Shown here: in pieces, positions 27,159 through 35,495 of the stretch | How the letters are laid out: the number at the start of each line of letters is the position of its first letter | Position numbering within the stretch: position 1 is the stretch's first letter | Assembly (NCBI RefSeq): GCF_013009345.1 | Contig: NZ_JABELE010000002.1 | Coordinates: 1-64,000 of the forward strand | DNA: 64,000 nt | Source of the DNA: Acinetobacter geminorum | GTDB lineage: Bacteria > Pseudomonadota > Gammaproteobacteria > Pseudomonadales > Moraxellaceae | Direction: 5' to 3' | Made by a program: the position numbers and the translations under genes | Notes under the pieces: generated by a model | The model's database searches: none | What the model saw: only the letters and a program-made list of their open reading frames with translations | Told to the model about the DNA's origin: nothing

Positions 27159-28196
27159 TTATTTATAACGATCAACCATTTTCTCTAAAGAAATTGGGCG
27201 GATCTTGTCAGCATTACCAGCTGTACCAAACGCTTCATAACGATCAATACAAATTTGCTTCATTGAATCTACAGTTTTAGCAAAGTATTTACGTGGATCG
27301 AACTCAGCTGGATTTTCAGCCATAAACTGACGAATTGCACCAGTAGATGCTAAACGCAAGTCTGTATCGATATTAATCTTACGTACACCATGTTTGATTG
27401 CTTCTACAAGCTGTTCAACAGGTACACCATAAGTCTCTTTAATATCACCGCCAAACTCATTGATTACTTTCAACCACTCTTGCGGCACAGAACTTGAGCC
27501 ATGCATAACAAGATGAGTATTTGGTAACGCCGCATGAATTTCTTTAATGCGGTCAATCGCCAAAATATCGCCTGTAGGTGGACGAGTGAATTTGTAAGCA
27601 CCATGTGAAGTACCTACAGCAATCGCCAATGCATCTACATTAGTATCGGCAACAAACTGAGTCGCTTCTTCAACTGAAGTAAGAAGTTGTGAGTGATCAA
27701 GGACACCTTCAGCACCAACACCGTCTTCTTCGCCAGCCATACCAGTTTCAAGGCTACCTAAACAGCCAATCTCACCTTCGACAGAAACACCGCACGCATG
27801 CGCTAAAGCAACAACATTACGAGTTACATCAACGTTGTATTCGTAAGAAGTAGGTGTTTTACCATCTGTACCTAATGAACCGTCCATCATTACTGAGCTA
27901 AAGCCAAGCTGAATTGAACGCTGACAGATATCAGGGCTTGTTCCATGGTCTTGATGCATTACCACTGGAATATGCGGCCATTCTTCAATTGCAGCCAAAA
28001 TAAGATGGCGTAAGAATGGAGCGCCTGCATATTTGCGAGCTCCAGCTGATGCTTGAACAATTACAGGTGAATTGGTTGCATCCGCGGCAAGCATAATTGC
28101 ACGCATTTGTTCTAAGTTATTTACGTTAAATGCTGGTACGCCGTAGTTATGTTCAGCAGCGTGATCCAAGAGCTGGCGCATTGAAATGAGTGCCAT
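27159..28196 (-). CDS. fba: Class II fructose-bisphosphate aldolase
   Basis: This zinc-dependent enzyme interconverts fructose-1,6-bisphosphate with DHAP and GAP. The substrate and metal segments are clear: VVMHQDHGTS (about 78-87, with a zinc-ligand His), SVMMDGSLG, VEGEIGCLGS and LVMHGSSSVP. The 345-residue length and sequence resemble the CbbA/Calvin-type subgroup rather than E. coli FbaA. GGGAGGA precedes the ATG. It lies downstream of pgk and a small lipoprotein, each unit having its own terminator. In Acinetobacter, which lacks a full glycolytic route, it would act mainly in gluconeogenesis (family knowledge). Confidence 0.95.
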   Translation of the reverse strand: MALISMRQLLDHAAEHNYGVPAFNVNNLEQMRAIMLAADATNSPVIVQASAGARKYAGAPFLRHLILAAIEEWPHIPVVMHQDHGTSPDICQRSIQLGFSSVMMDGSLGTDGKTPTSYEYNVDVTRNVVALAHACGVSVEGEIGCLGSLETGMAGEEDGVGAEGVLDHSQLLTSVEEATQFVADTNVDALAIAVGTSHGAYKFTRPPTGDILAIDRIKEIHAALPNTHLVMHGSSSVPQEWLKVINEFGGDIKETYGVPVEQLVEAIKHGVRKINIDTDLRLASTGAIRQFMAENPAEFDPRKYFAKTVDSMKQICIDRYEAFGTAGNADKIRPISLEKMVDRYK

Positions 28197-28270
28197 AATA
28201 TCCTCCCAGGTAGTGCGGCTTATTCTACCCTGTCATTTATTTCAATTCAGCAACAAATCACAGTATTTCA

Positions 28271-28302
28271 AAAAAAATCCCTGCATTTGCAGGGATTTTT
28301 TA
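28271..28302 (-). terminator. Terminator after the small lipoprotein gene
   Basis: AAAAAATCCCTGC (ending at 28284) pairs with GCAGGGATTTTTT (from 28289) around an ATTT loop. The T/A tracts on both sides allow either direction; the lipoprotein gene ends 16 bases upstream on the minus strand. Confidence 0.85.
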
Positions 28303-28317
28303 ACAAAAAACAACAAA

Positions 28318-28563
28318 TTAATGTGTTTCTGAAGCAGCCGCCTCACTTGGCGCACTACCTTCAACCACATCTGTATTCTTTTCATCTAGAACTGGCTTAT
28401 CAATCGCATCAATTGCTGCTTGTTGCTCAGGCGTTACTTTTTCAGAAACAGCAGTAGAAGCTGCCGATTCTTGTCCAGCTTGAGATGCTTCATCTTTCTT
28501 AGCACAAGCAGTCAACATCATCGGTACAATTAACACAGCAGCAAATGTAAGCTTTAAATTCAT
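28318..28563 (-). CDS. Small putative lipoprotein
   Basis: An 81-residue protein with a signal peptide and a lipobox, LTAC, at about residues 17-20, so it should be processed by signal peptidase II and lipid-anchored. The mature part is short, low in complexity and rich in Ala, Ser and Glu (for example SEAAASE near the end). This is typical of unstructured tethers, and I recognise no domain. The ATG at 28563 follows a GTG by one codon and is the likelier start. It lies between pgk and the aldolase but has terminators on both sides, so it is probably its own unit. Function unknown. Confidence 0.8.
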   Translation of the reverse strand: MNLKLTFAAVLIVPMMLTACAKKDEASQAGQESAASTAVSEKVTPEQQAAIDAIDKPVLDEKNTDVVEGSAPSEAAASETH

Positions 28564-28639
28564 CACTATTTTCCACAGTTGGTGATTTAATGCTCATTAT
28601 TTTATTTCAGATATATGACAGTTTCATGACTTATCAATG

Positions 28640-28668
28640 AAAAAGGGATTGGTTACCCAATCCCTTGT
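28640..28668 (-). terminator. Terminator of pgk
   Basis: AAGGGATTGG (28643-28652) pairs with CCAATCCCTT (28657-28666) around TTAC, followed on the minus strand by TTTTCATT. It lies about 20 bases past the pgk stop. Confidence 0.85.
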
Positions 28669-28686
28669 CATTTCTATATAACAGTA

Positions 28687-29874
28687 TTAAGCACGTTCAA
28701 GTAAAACAGCAACTGCTGGTAATGTTTTCCCTTCAACAAATTCAAGGAATGCACCACCACCTGTAGAAATATAACCAATTTGGTCAGCTACGTTATATTT
28801 ATCAATCGCAGCTAATGTATCTCCACCACCAGCGATTGAGAAACCTTCAGACTGAGCAACAGCAAGAGAAAGAGCTTTGGTACCCTCACCAAATTGATCT
28901 ACTTCAAATACGCCAACTGGACCGTTCCAAAGAATCGTTTTTGATGTTGTTAAAATATCAGCAAATGCTTTAGCAGTTTCCGGACCAACGTCTAAAATCA
29001 TATCATTTGCAGTCACATCTTCTACTTTCTTCACTACAGCCTGAGCTGCTGCTAAAGAACCTAAGAAATCTTCAAAATTAATTTGCGATGCATCAGCAAC
29101 TACAACATCTGTAGGAAGTGGAACGCTTACTTTAGCAGCGATTTGTTTTGCAGTTTCAACCAAGTCAGCTTCATATAATGATTTACCAACGTTAAAACCA
29201 GCAGCTGCCAAGAATGTATTTGCAATACCACCGCCAACAATAAGTTGATCGCAAATACTAGAAAGTGAGTTTAAAACATCAAGTTTAGTTGAAACTTTCG
29301 AACCAGCAACAATTGCAACCATTGGTTTTTCAGGAGTTTGCATTGCACGACCTAATGCATCCAACTCAGCAGCCAACAAAGGACCAGCAGCAGCAACTGG
29401 AGCAAAACGAGCTACACCTTCAGTAGATGCTTCTGCACGATGAGCAGTACCAAATGCATCCATAACAAATACGTCACATAATGCAGCATATTTTTGTGCA
29501 AGCTCTGGATTATTTTTCTTTTCGCCATGGTTAAAGCGCACATTCTCAAGTAGTACAACTTGACCAGCTTCAACTTCAACGCCTTCTAGATAGTCTGTTA
29601 ATAATTTAACTTCTTGCCCTAATACTTCTGTTAAATATGCAGCGACTGGTGCAAGTGATTGTTCTGGCTTTGGTTCACCTTCAACAGGACGACCTAGATG
29701 CGAAAATACCATCACTGCTGCGCCTTTATCTAAAGCAGCTTTAATCGTTGGTAATGCTGCACGTAAGCGAGCATCACTAGTAATCACACCATTTTTGACA
29801 GGAACGTTTAAATCTTCACGAATAAGGACACGTTTGCCTGTTAAGTTAAGGTCAGTCATACGCTGAAAATTCAT
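28687..29874 (-). CDS. pgk: Phosphoglycerate kinase
   Basis: Pgk interconverts 1,3-bisphosphoglycerate and ADP with 3-phosphoglycerate and ATP. The N-terminal RVLIREDLNVPV (about 15-26) and the VFSHLGRP segment (about 56-63) bind phosphoglycerate. The nucleotide side has VGGGIANTFL (about 216) and the loop IAGGGDTLAAI (about 346). Length 395 is standard for proteobacteria. GAGAGC precedes the ATG. It ends at its own hairpin terminator. Confidence 0.97.
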   Translation of the reverse strand: MNFQRMTDLNLTGKRVLIREDLNVPVKNGVITSDARLRAALPTIKAALDKGAAVMVFSHLGRPVEGEPKPEQSLAPVAAYLTEVLGQEVKLLTDYLEGVEVEAGQVVLLENVRFNHGEKKNNPELAQKYAALCDVFVMDAFGTAHRAEASTEGVARFAPVAAAGPLLAAELDALGRAMQTPEKPMVAIVAGSKVSTKLDVLNSLSSICDQLIVGGGIANTFLAAAGFNVGKSLYEADLVETAKQIAAKVSVPLPTDVVVADASQINFEDFLGSLAAAQAVVKKVEDVTANDMILDVGPETAKAFADILTTSKTILWNGPVGVFEVDQFGEGTKALSLAVAQSEGFSIAGGGDTLAAIDKYNVADQIGYISTGGGAFLEFVEGKTLPAVAVLLERA

Positions 29875-30012
29875 GTAAAGCTCTCTTTATGATTTTAAAA
29901 ACGCGCCAATTTTAAATGATTACATCAAAAAAGGTTAGTTTTTTTGCATAAAAGCTGTAGAAAGCCCCAGTTTTGATTATGATAGAGGTAGTTATTTGAT
30001 ATTTCACCCATT

Positions 30013-30396
30013 ATGTCTATTCATCCAGATCCACAAATCAATCGCTTAAATGTTTTAGGGGAACCTTTAGCAAGTTGTTGCTTTGACCCTATTACAGGCT
30101 ATTTTAGAAATGGTTTCTGCCACACTGCAATAACAGACCTTGGTCAACACACCGTATGTGCGCAAATGACCTCGGATTTCTTAAATTTTTCTCAGAAAAT
30201 TGGGAATGATCTTATTACTCCTTTACCAGAAGTAGGCTTCCCTGGCTTAAAACCGGGTGATTTCTGGTGTATCTGCGTAACTCGCTGGGTAGAGGCTTAT
30301 CAAGCTGGTGAAGCACCTCCTATTAAAATACATGCATGTCATCAAGCCGTATTAAGCTATGTACCTTTAGATGTATTAATGGAATTTGCAGTGTAA
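30013..30396 (+). CDS. DUF2237 family protein
   Basis: This 127-residue soluble protein matches the DUF2237 family over its whole length. Conserved phrases include NVLGEPLASCCFDPITGY, DLGQHTVCAQMT, FPGLKPGDFWCICVTRW and APPIKIHACHQ. Four or more conserved cysteines suggest a metal or redox role, but no function is established that I know of. Its stop overlaps the ATG of the following Maf-type gene as TAATG, so the two are translationally coupled. It is divergent from pgk. Confidence 0.85.
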   Translation: MSIHPDPQINRLNVLGEPLASCCFDPITGYFRNGFCHTAITDLGQHTVCAQMTSDFLNFSQKIGNDLITPLPEVGFPGLKPGDFWCICVTRWVEAYQAGEAPPIKIHACHQAVLSYVPLDVLMEFAV

Positions 30397-30989
30397 TGGT
30401 TCAGCCACAAATTATTTTGGCATCGAGTAGTCAAACTCGCAGAGACTTAATGGATCGTCTTGGAATTAATTATATCTGTGTTAGTCCAGATATTGATGAA
30501 AGTCCTCGCGATGAAACCCATGCCGATGAACTTGCAAAAAGGCTCGCTTTCACAAAAGCTCAGGTGATTGCTGAACAGAACCCATCAGCTATCGTTATTG
30601 GTTCAGATCAAGTTGCTTGGCGAGAACACGCTCCGCATGACTTTATTGGCAAACCGATGACTATTGAAAATGCTAAAGCACAACTAGCAGATAATTCTGG
30701 TCGAACTGTTTTTTTTAGTACAGCTCTTAGCGTGCAATGGCTCGATAGAAACTTTGAACAAACGCTCGTTGAACATTATCAAGTTAAATTTCGAAACCTG
30801 AATCAAGCTGAAATTGAACGATACGTTTTATTAGATCAGCCACTACATTGCGCAGGTAGCTTTAAGTGTGAAAGTTTAGGAATTAGCTTGTTTGAAAAAA
30901 TGATAGGCCAAGACCAGACCACACTTATGGGTCTTCCTATAATTCAACTTTGCCATATTTTAAGGCAACTTGATCTACAAATTCCTTAA
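30396..30989 (+). CDS. Maf-like nucleoside triphosphate pyrophosphatase, YceF (m7GTP) type
   Basis: Maf proteins hydrolyse modified or non-canonical nucleotides. The N-terminal motif ILASSSQTRRDLM (about 7-19) and the central GSDQV (about 70) with its conserved Asp are present. The C-terminal CAGSFKCESLGISLFEKM (about 153) followed by QTTLMGLPI resembles YceF, which prefers 7-methyl-GTP, more than the dTTP/UTP-specific YhdE type. I start it at the ATG that overlaps the DUF2237 stop, giving 197 residues; a longer frame extending into DUF2237 is probably not used. The substrate is inferred. Confidence 0.88.
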   Translation: MVQPQIILASSSQTRRDLMDRLGINYICVSPDIDESPRDETHADELAKRLAFTKAQVIAEQNPSAIVIGSDQVAWREHAPHDFIGKPMTIENAKAQLADNSGRTVFFSTALSVQWLDRNFEQTLVEHYQVKFRNLNQAEIERYVLLDQPLHCAGSFKCESLGISLFEKMIGQDQTTLMGLPIIQLCHILRQLDLQIP

Positions 30990-31019
30990 TTCTAGATATT
31001 TTATAAATAGGTTATTTCC

Positions 31020-32183
31020 ATGACAGAACCTTTAGCAGTTTTAGGCGGCATTACTGCCGAGCAATTTTTAGCAGAGTATTGGCAGAAAAAACCTTTACTG
31101 GTGCGTAACGGATTGCCAGAGATTGTAGGTCTTTTACAACCCCAGGATGTGCAAGAACTTGCCTTGGAAGAACATGCAAGTGCCAGACTGATTCGCCAAA
31201 AAGATAAAAATCCAAATGAATGGCACGTAAAATCTTCACCTTTAACCAAAGGCGACTTTCAAAAGCTACCAAAATTATGGTCAATTTTAGTACAGGCAGT
31301 AGATCACTACTCTTTTGATCTTTCTGAACTTTGGAAAAAATTTCCTTTTATTCCTCAATGGCGCCGCGACGATATTATGGTGTCTTATGCGCCTAAGGGT
31401 GGTTCAGTTGGGAAACATTTCGATTTCTATGATGTATTTTTAGTTCAGGGTCATGGTCATCGTCGCTGGCAGCTAGGTCAAATGTGCGATGTAAATACTG
31501 CATTTGTACCCAATCAACCATTAAAACTTTTGCCAGAAATAGATGTGCAATTTGATGAGGTTTTAGCACCAGGTGATTTACTATATGTTCCACCTGGAAT
31601 GGCACATTACGGGGTTGCCGAAGATGACTGCTTAACATTCTCATTTGGCTTTCGCATGCCAAACGTTGCAGGAATGATGGAACGTATTAGCGATCAATTT
31701 TCAGCTAATACTTTACTTCAAAATCCTGTTGTAGATATCGCACGCAAACAAATGAGTCAAATTGGTGAAATTAACTCAACTGAACTAAGTTATCTAAAAG
31801 ACCTAGTTTTAGCTCAGTTGCAAGATTCTGCAGCACTTGATGCCGCAATCATGTCATATATGAGCGAACCTAAATATCCAGATAATATTCCAGAACCTGA
31901 TGAGATCGAAGCTGATGATCTTCAAGAGATCTTACATGAAGGTTATGAAGTTTTATTAGAACCTGCCTCTCGCCTACTTTATACAGAAAATAACGGAATT
32001 CTAAACTTCTGGGGAAATGGCGAAGCGCTATGTATAACTCAAACTTTTGCACCAAAATTAAAAGCTATTGCTGATGGAGAAAGCTTAGCTTTCGATAGTG
32101 AATTTAATGAGCTTGAAATCCTTGAAAATGTTGCGTACTTACTCAACGAATCTATTTTGATGCTTTTACCTCCTTCAGAGTAA
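31020..32183 (+). CDS. roxA: Ribosomal protein uL16 arginine hydroxylase (cupin/JmjC-like)
   Basis: RoxA (YcfD) is an Fe(II)/2-oxoglutarate oxygenase that hydroxylates an arginine of ribosomal protein uL16 in E. coli. The iron ligands are the H-x-D in GKHFDFYDVF (about 137-146) and the later His in PPGMAHYGV (about 195). The N-terminus FLAEYWQKKPLLVRNG is family-typical. The C-terminal part is a helical dimerisation region followed by a winged-helix-like domain, giving 387 residues. The gene has its own terminator (32194-32231). The uL16 target is inferred by family. Confidence 0.9.
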   Translation: MTEPLAVLGGITAEQFLAEYWQKKPLLVRNGLPEIVGLLQPQDVQELALEEHASARLIRQKDKNPNEWHVKSSPLTKGDFQKLPKLWSILVQAVDHYSFDLSELWKKFPFIPQWRRDDIMVSYAPKGGSVGKHFDFYDVFLVQGHGHRRWQLGQMCDVNTAFVPNQPLKLLPEIDVQFDEVLAPGDLLYVPPGMAHYGVAEDDCLTFSFGFRMPNVAGMMERISDQFSANTLLQNPVVDIARKQMSQIGEINSTELSYLKDLVLAQLQDSAALDAAIMSYMSEPKYPDNIPEPDEIEADDLQEILHEGYEVLLEPASRLLYTENNGILNFWGNGEALCITQTFAPKLKAIADGESLAFDSEFNELEILENVAYLLNESILMLLPPSE

Positions 32184-32537
32184 GAACTTTAATAAAAGTG
32201 GACTTTTCAAAGCAATGGGAAGTCCACTTTTAAATTGGCCGACAAACTCAAAAATAGATTCGTTTTTTGTTTATTAATTCCCCCTTTTTAAATTTTAAAA
32301 TCGACTTATCGCAAAAATATTGAAGTTAAAAGATTTTGAAAACTGAAGTATAATTATTTAAATATATAGCCTAAAACTCTTTACCATTCCCTTAAAAGTA
32401 AAACTTCAGCGTTTAAAAAAATAATATCTTTTTTCTATCAATAACAAACAATACCTTGTAAAATTAAATTATCTAGATTCTCATTGATAAAGATCACCGT
32501 TCAAGCTAATAGCAATTCATTTGTGAGAGGCTAAAAT
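32184..32537. other. Intergenic region between roxA and the TetR gene
   Basis: 354 bases. It begins with the roxA terminator and is otherwise AT-rich, with no open frame or RNA gene that I can support. The TetR gene is preceded by GAGAGG at 32525-32530, a good ribosome binding site. Confidence 0.6.
32194..32231 (+). terminator. Terminator of roxA
   Basis: A 12-bp perfect stem (AAAAGTGGACTT at 32194-32205 with 32220-32231, loop of 14) lies 10 bases after the stop. It ends in TTTT and then TAAATT. Confidence 0.75.
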
Positions 32538-33101
32538 ATGTCGAAAAAAGATGACATTATTAACACAGCATTAAGACTTTTTAACTCGTATAGCTATAAT
32601 TCTATAGGTGTAGATCGCATCATTAATGAATCTGGCGTTGCAAAAATGACTTTCTATAAGCATTTTCCATCAAAAGAAAAATTAATTGAAGAGTGCCTAC
32701 TTCTTCGAAATACGCTTCTACAAAACTCTCTTACTTCTGCCTTATCAAAACATGATGAGTTAGACCCTCTTGCGAGAATTAAAGCAGTATTTTTATGGTA
32801 TTCGGACTGGTTTAATAGCGAAGATTTTAATGGCTGTATGTTTCAAAAAGCCTTGGAAGAAGTTTTAAAACAATATCCTTCAACACATCAACCTGCCACT
32901 TTGTATAAAGCTTGGTTGACCCAACTCATGCAAAATCTTCTTAACCAGTATGATGTAAAAGAGCCAGTTCCCCTATCTTTACTACTCGTTAATATTTTGG
33001 AAGGTATGACCATACAGGCTCAGGTCGAACATGGTTCAATAAAAATCAATGATTATTGGACTCGAGTAGAAAAATTAATCGATTTTGAAAGAGCTGCATA
33101 A
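32538..33101 (+). CDS. TetR/AcrR family transcriptional regulator
   Basis: A 187-residue repressor-type protein. The DNA-binding head spans residues 4-50 (GVDRIINESGVAKMTFYKHF is the helix-turn-helix). The rest is the helical ligand domain, of a TetR_C type often seen in regulators of quinone or aldehyde stress genes, although this link is weak. No target gene is adjacent on either side: roxA ends 354 bases before it, and a noncoding stretch of about 470 bases follows. That stretch contains a 7-2-7 palindrome (33221-33236) that could be its operator. The natural target may have been lost or lie elsewhere. Confidence 0.85.
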   Translation: MSKKDDIINTALRLFNSYSYNSIGVDRIINESGVAKMTFYKHFPSKEKLIEECLLLRNTLLQNSLTSALSKHDELDPLARIKAVFLWYSDWFNSEDFNGCMFQKALEEVLKQYPSTHQPATLYKAWLTQLMQNLLNQYDVKEPVPLSLLLVNILEGMTIQAQVEHGSIKINDYWTRVEKLIDFERAA

Positions 33102-33220
33102 AAATAAAGCGTGATATTCTTCTTCTTATATTTAATGATTCTTCTTATGTATCACGCTGCGTCTGAAAGTAATTTTGGTTCAAAATTAGACGTTTTTTTC
33201 GACCTTACCAAACCAAAATA

Positions 33221-33236
33221 TACAGACCTGTCTGTA
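33221..33236. promoter_or_regulatory. Operator-like palindrome TACAGAC-CT-GTCTGTA
   Basis: A perfect 7-bp inverted repeat around two bases, in the size range bound by TetR-family dimers. It is 120 bases after a TetR gene but has no gene starting next to it. Confidence 0.5.
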
Positions 33237-33546
33237 CAAAACAAATTATATATTTAAAAAATAAAAACTCAATCTTTTTTTATGTTTTACTTGAAGATAA
33301 ATTGGATTTAACTATTTATAGCGATTAGATCACACTTATTTTCTGTTGACTTCGATTCACTTATACTTAACAATTACACTTATAACACAATGCAACACTT
33401 TAGACACAAAAGAAATACAAACAATTGTTTTTCATTGGAAAGACTACTTATTTATCAATTCCCCTTATATTGCTTTTCAACAAAAACAATTGGATTGATT
33501 AGTTTTGCTACATTCATTTCTTTAAGATCAATCTATACTATGCCCG

Positions 33547-33560
33547 CTATATTGATATAG
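33547..33560. promoter_or_regulatory. Palindrome CTATAT-TG-ATATAG before the ArsR gene
   Basis: A perfect 6-2-6 inverted repeat ends nine bases before the ATG of the ArsR-family gene. ArsR repressors usually bind such repeats overlapping their own promoters, so autoregulation is likely, though the exact site is inferred. Confidence 0.55.
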
Positions 33561-33569
33561 GTATAAAGT

Positions 33570-33881
33570 ATGAAAGATGGACTCCAAATTGAAGAAATGA
33601 AAAATGCGGCTGATTCAGTCGTTGGAATTCTCAAATCTTTGGCTAATACAGATCGTTTATTAATTTTATGTCACTTAGCTTATGAGGAGTTAAATGTCTC
33701 GCAAATAGAAGAGAAGACCCAAATTACCCAGCCCACTCTTTCACAACAACTGATGATGTTACGTAAAAGTGATGTTGTATCAACTCGTCGTGATGGTAAA
33801 CAAATTTTTTATTCTATTAAGGATGACAATATGCATTCGATTTTAAACACGCTTTATCAGCTGTACTGTGTAAGTAAGTAG
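33570..33881 (+). CDS. ArsR/SmtB family regulator, persulfide-sensor (BigR/SqrR/YgaV) type
   Basis: A 103-residue winged-helix repressor with the recognition helix in ITQPTLSQQLMMLRKSD (about 52-68) and wing TRRDGKQIFYSI. It lacks the ELCVCD metal-binding box of ArsR/SmtB metal sensors. It instead has one Cys in LLILCHLAYEEL (Cys34) and one in LYQLYCVSK (Cys100). The 66-residue spacing matches, as I recall, the dithiol pair that forms a polysulfide bridge in SqrR and BigR. Family knowledge thus points to reactive sulfur sensing. No sulfide-oxidising gene is adjacent, so its targets are not visible. Confidence 0.75.
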   Translation: MKDGLQIEEMKNAADSVVGILKSLANTDRLLILCHLAYEELNVSQIEEKTQITQPTLSQQLMMLRKSDVVSTRRDGKQIFYSIKDDNMHSILNTLYQLYCVSK

Positions 33882-34288
33882 TATCTTCAAATTATAAATT
33901 TATAATAATAGTAGTAATTTCCTGAAATATGCGATTTTTCAGCTTGAAAGCTTAGAGTCCAATCCAAGCACAAAGTTTTGAAAATTCGCGTAGCTTTTCC
34001 AAATGCTCCACCATATTTAACCTTTTGCCAATTTATTTTTCCTTAGTCTATTCGATACTTCTACAGATTTTTGATATACCTAGTTTTTTAATGAGCAATT
34101 AACAAGCAAAACCACCAACTACAAAACTTCAAATATAAAATTAATTACAATAAAAACAACTATTTAATATTACCATTAATTATAAATGCTTATAGGTGCT
34201 ATAAAAAAGCTTAAGATTCACATCACTTAAGTATAAAATACTCCGCTTGTTCAACCTTTAGCCATGATTAGGTTAATAAGGCCTTTAT
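33882..34288. other. Intergenic region before sstT
   Basis: 407 bases, AT-rich. A 20-codon frame on the minus strand (33952-34014) is the only protein-like stretch, and it is listed separately as a doubtful feature. Near the end, AATAAGGCC gives sstT a ribosome binding site. I see no RNA gene here. Confidence 0.5.
33952..34014 (-). other. Very short frame, possible gene remnant
   Basis: Twenty codons beginning M-V-E-H-L-E-K-L-R-E-F and ending C-A-W-I-G-L, preceded by AAAGG at about seven bases. The composition looks protein-like. It could be the tail of a lost gene, a microprotein, or chance. Confidence 0.2.
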
Positions 34289-35491
34289 ATGCTTGCATTC
34301 TTTTCTCGATTAAGCTTAGTCACTAAGATTATTATCGCTATTATTCTAGGGATAGGCGTTGCATTACTATTTCCGAACATTACGCCTTACTTAAGTTTAT
34401 TTGGTGAGCTTTTCATTAAAGCCTTAAAATCGGTTGCCCCTATTTTAGTTTTTGTATTGGTGCTTTCTTCTATTGCCAACTTCCAAGTAGGCCATAGTGC
34501 AAATTTACGCCCAGTCTTACTACTGTATGTTATAGGTATGTTGCTAGCCGCTTTTAGTGCTGTTATTGCAAGTTTATCTTTTCCAAGCACTCTTTATCTC
34601 AACACGGTTTCTCATAATAATTTACAAGCGCCTGGTAGTCTCGCAGATATATTAAAAAACTTGCTCTTAAGCTTTATTGCAAACCCTGTTCAAGCAATTA
34701 GTGAAGCTAATTTTATTGGTATCTTGGCTTGGGCGATTGGTTTAGGTTTAGCTATGCGCCATAGTTCAGATACTACTAAACAAGTAATGCAAGATGTTTC
34801 GCATGCTGTAAGTGCTATTATTCATAAAGTAATTGCTTTTGCACCAGTCGGCATTTTTGGTCTAGTTGCCGTAACATTTGCTGATGCCGGACTTGCAACG
34901 CTTGAGAGCTATGCACGCTTATTAATGGTATTAATAGGAACAATGTTATTTGTTGCTCTCGTAGTGAACCCAATTTTGGTGGGTTTAACTATCCGCAGCA
35001 ATCCATACCCGTTAGTTTTTAAGTGTTTAAAAGAAAGTGGGATCACCGCTTTCTTTACACGAAGCTCAGCGGCAAACATTCCAGTTAACCTGGATTTGGC
35101 TGAACGTTTAGGTGTTAATCCATCGACAGCTAGTGTATCTATTCCATTAGGTGCAACTGTAAATATGGCTGGTGCAGCAGTGACAATTACGGTTCTCACA
35201 CTAGCAACTGTACATACTCTTGGTATTCATGTTGATTTTGCAACAATGGTTATTTTATCAGTTGTTGCTGCAGTTTCGGCATGTGGTGCTTCTGGTGTTG
35301 CAGGTGGTTCTTTACTTCTGATTCCGGTAGCTTGTAGTCTATTTGGTATTTCAACAGAGATTGCTATGCAAGTTGTAGCGGTTGGTATGATTATCAGTGT
35401 ATTGCAAGACTCTACAGAAACAGCCCTTAACTCATCTACAGATGTATTATTTACCGCAGCTGTAGATATTCGCTCTAAGCAAGCGTCTTAA
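34289..35491 (+). CDS. sstT: Serine/threonine:sodium symporter
   Basis: SstT imports L-serine and L-threonine with sodium across the inner membrane; it is a member of the DAACS (glutamate transporter-like) family. The 400 residues hold about eight to ten hydrophobic segments. Family motifs include FFTRSSAANIPVNLDLAERL (about 258) and SIPLGATVNMAGAAVTIT (about 285). The conserved tail VLQDSTETALNSSTDV is also there. It may be cotranscribed with the two following genes, as gaps are only 4 and 3 bases. Confidence 0.93.
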   Translation: MLAFFSRLSLVTKIIIAIILGIGVALLFPNITPYLSLFGELFIKALKSVAPILVFVLVLSSIANFQVGHSANLRPVLLLYVIGMLLAAFSAVIASLSFPSTLYLNTVSHNNLQAPGSLADILKNLLLSFIANPVQAISEANFIGILAWAIGLGLAMRHSSDTTKQVMQDVSHAVSAIIHKVIAFAPVGIFGLVAVTFADAGLATLESYARLLMVLIGTMLFVALVVNPILVGLTIRSNPYPLVFKCLKESGITAFFTRSSAANIPVNLDLAERLGVNPSTASVSIPLGATVNMAGAAVTITVLTLATVHTLGIHVDFATMVILSVVAAVSACGASGVAGGSLLLIPVACSLFGISTEIAMQVVAVGMIISVLQDSTETALNSSTDVLFTAAVDIRSKQAS

Positions 35492-35495
35492 GAAA

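Larger units (their letters stand above)
33102..33569. other. Noncoding region between the TetR and ArsR genes
   Basis: 468 bases, strongly AT-rich, with no open frame. AGCGTGATA (33108-33116) and TATCACGCT (33150-33158) form a 9-bp inverted repeat with a 33-base gap just after the TetR gene. It may be a weak terminator. The TetR-type palindrome at 33221-33236 and the palindrome before the ArsR gene (33547-33560) are the other structures. Confidence 0.6.

Noticed and set aside
31001..31284. Minus-strand frames across roxA
   Set aside because: Shadows of a clear gene on the other strand; composition not protein-like.
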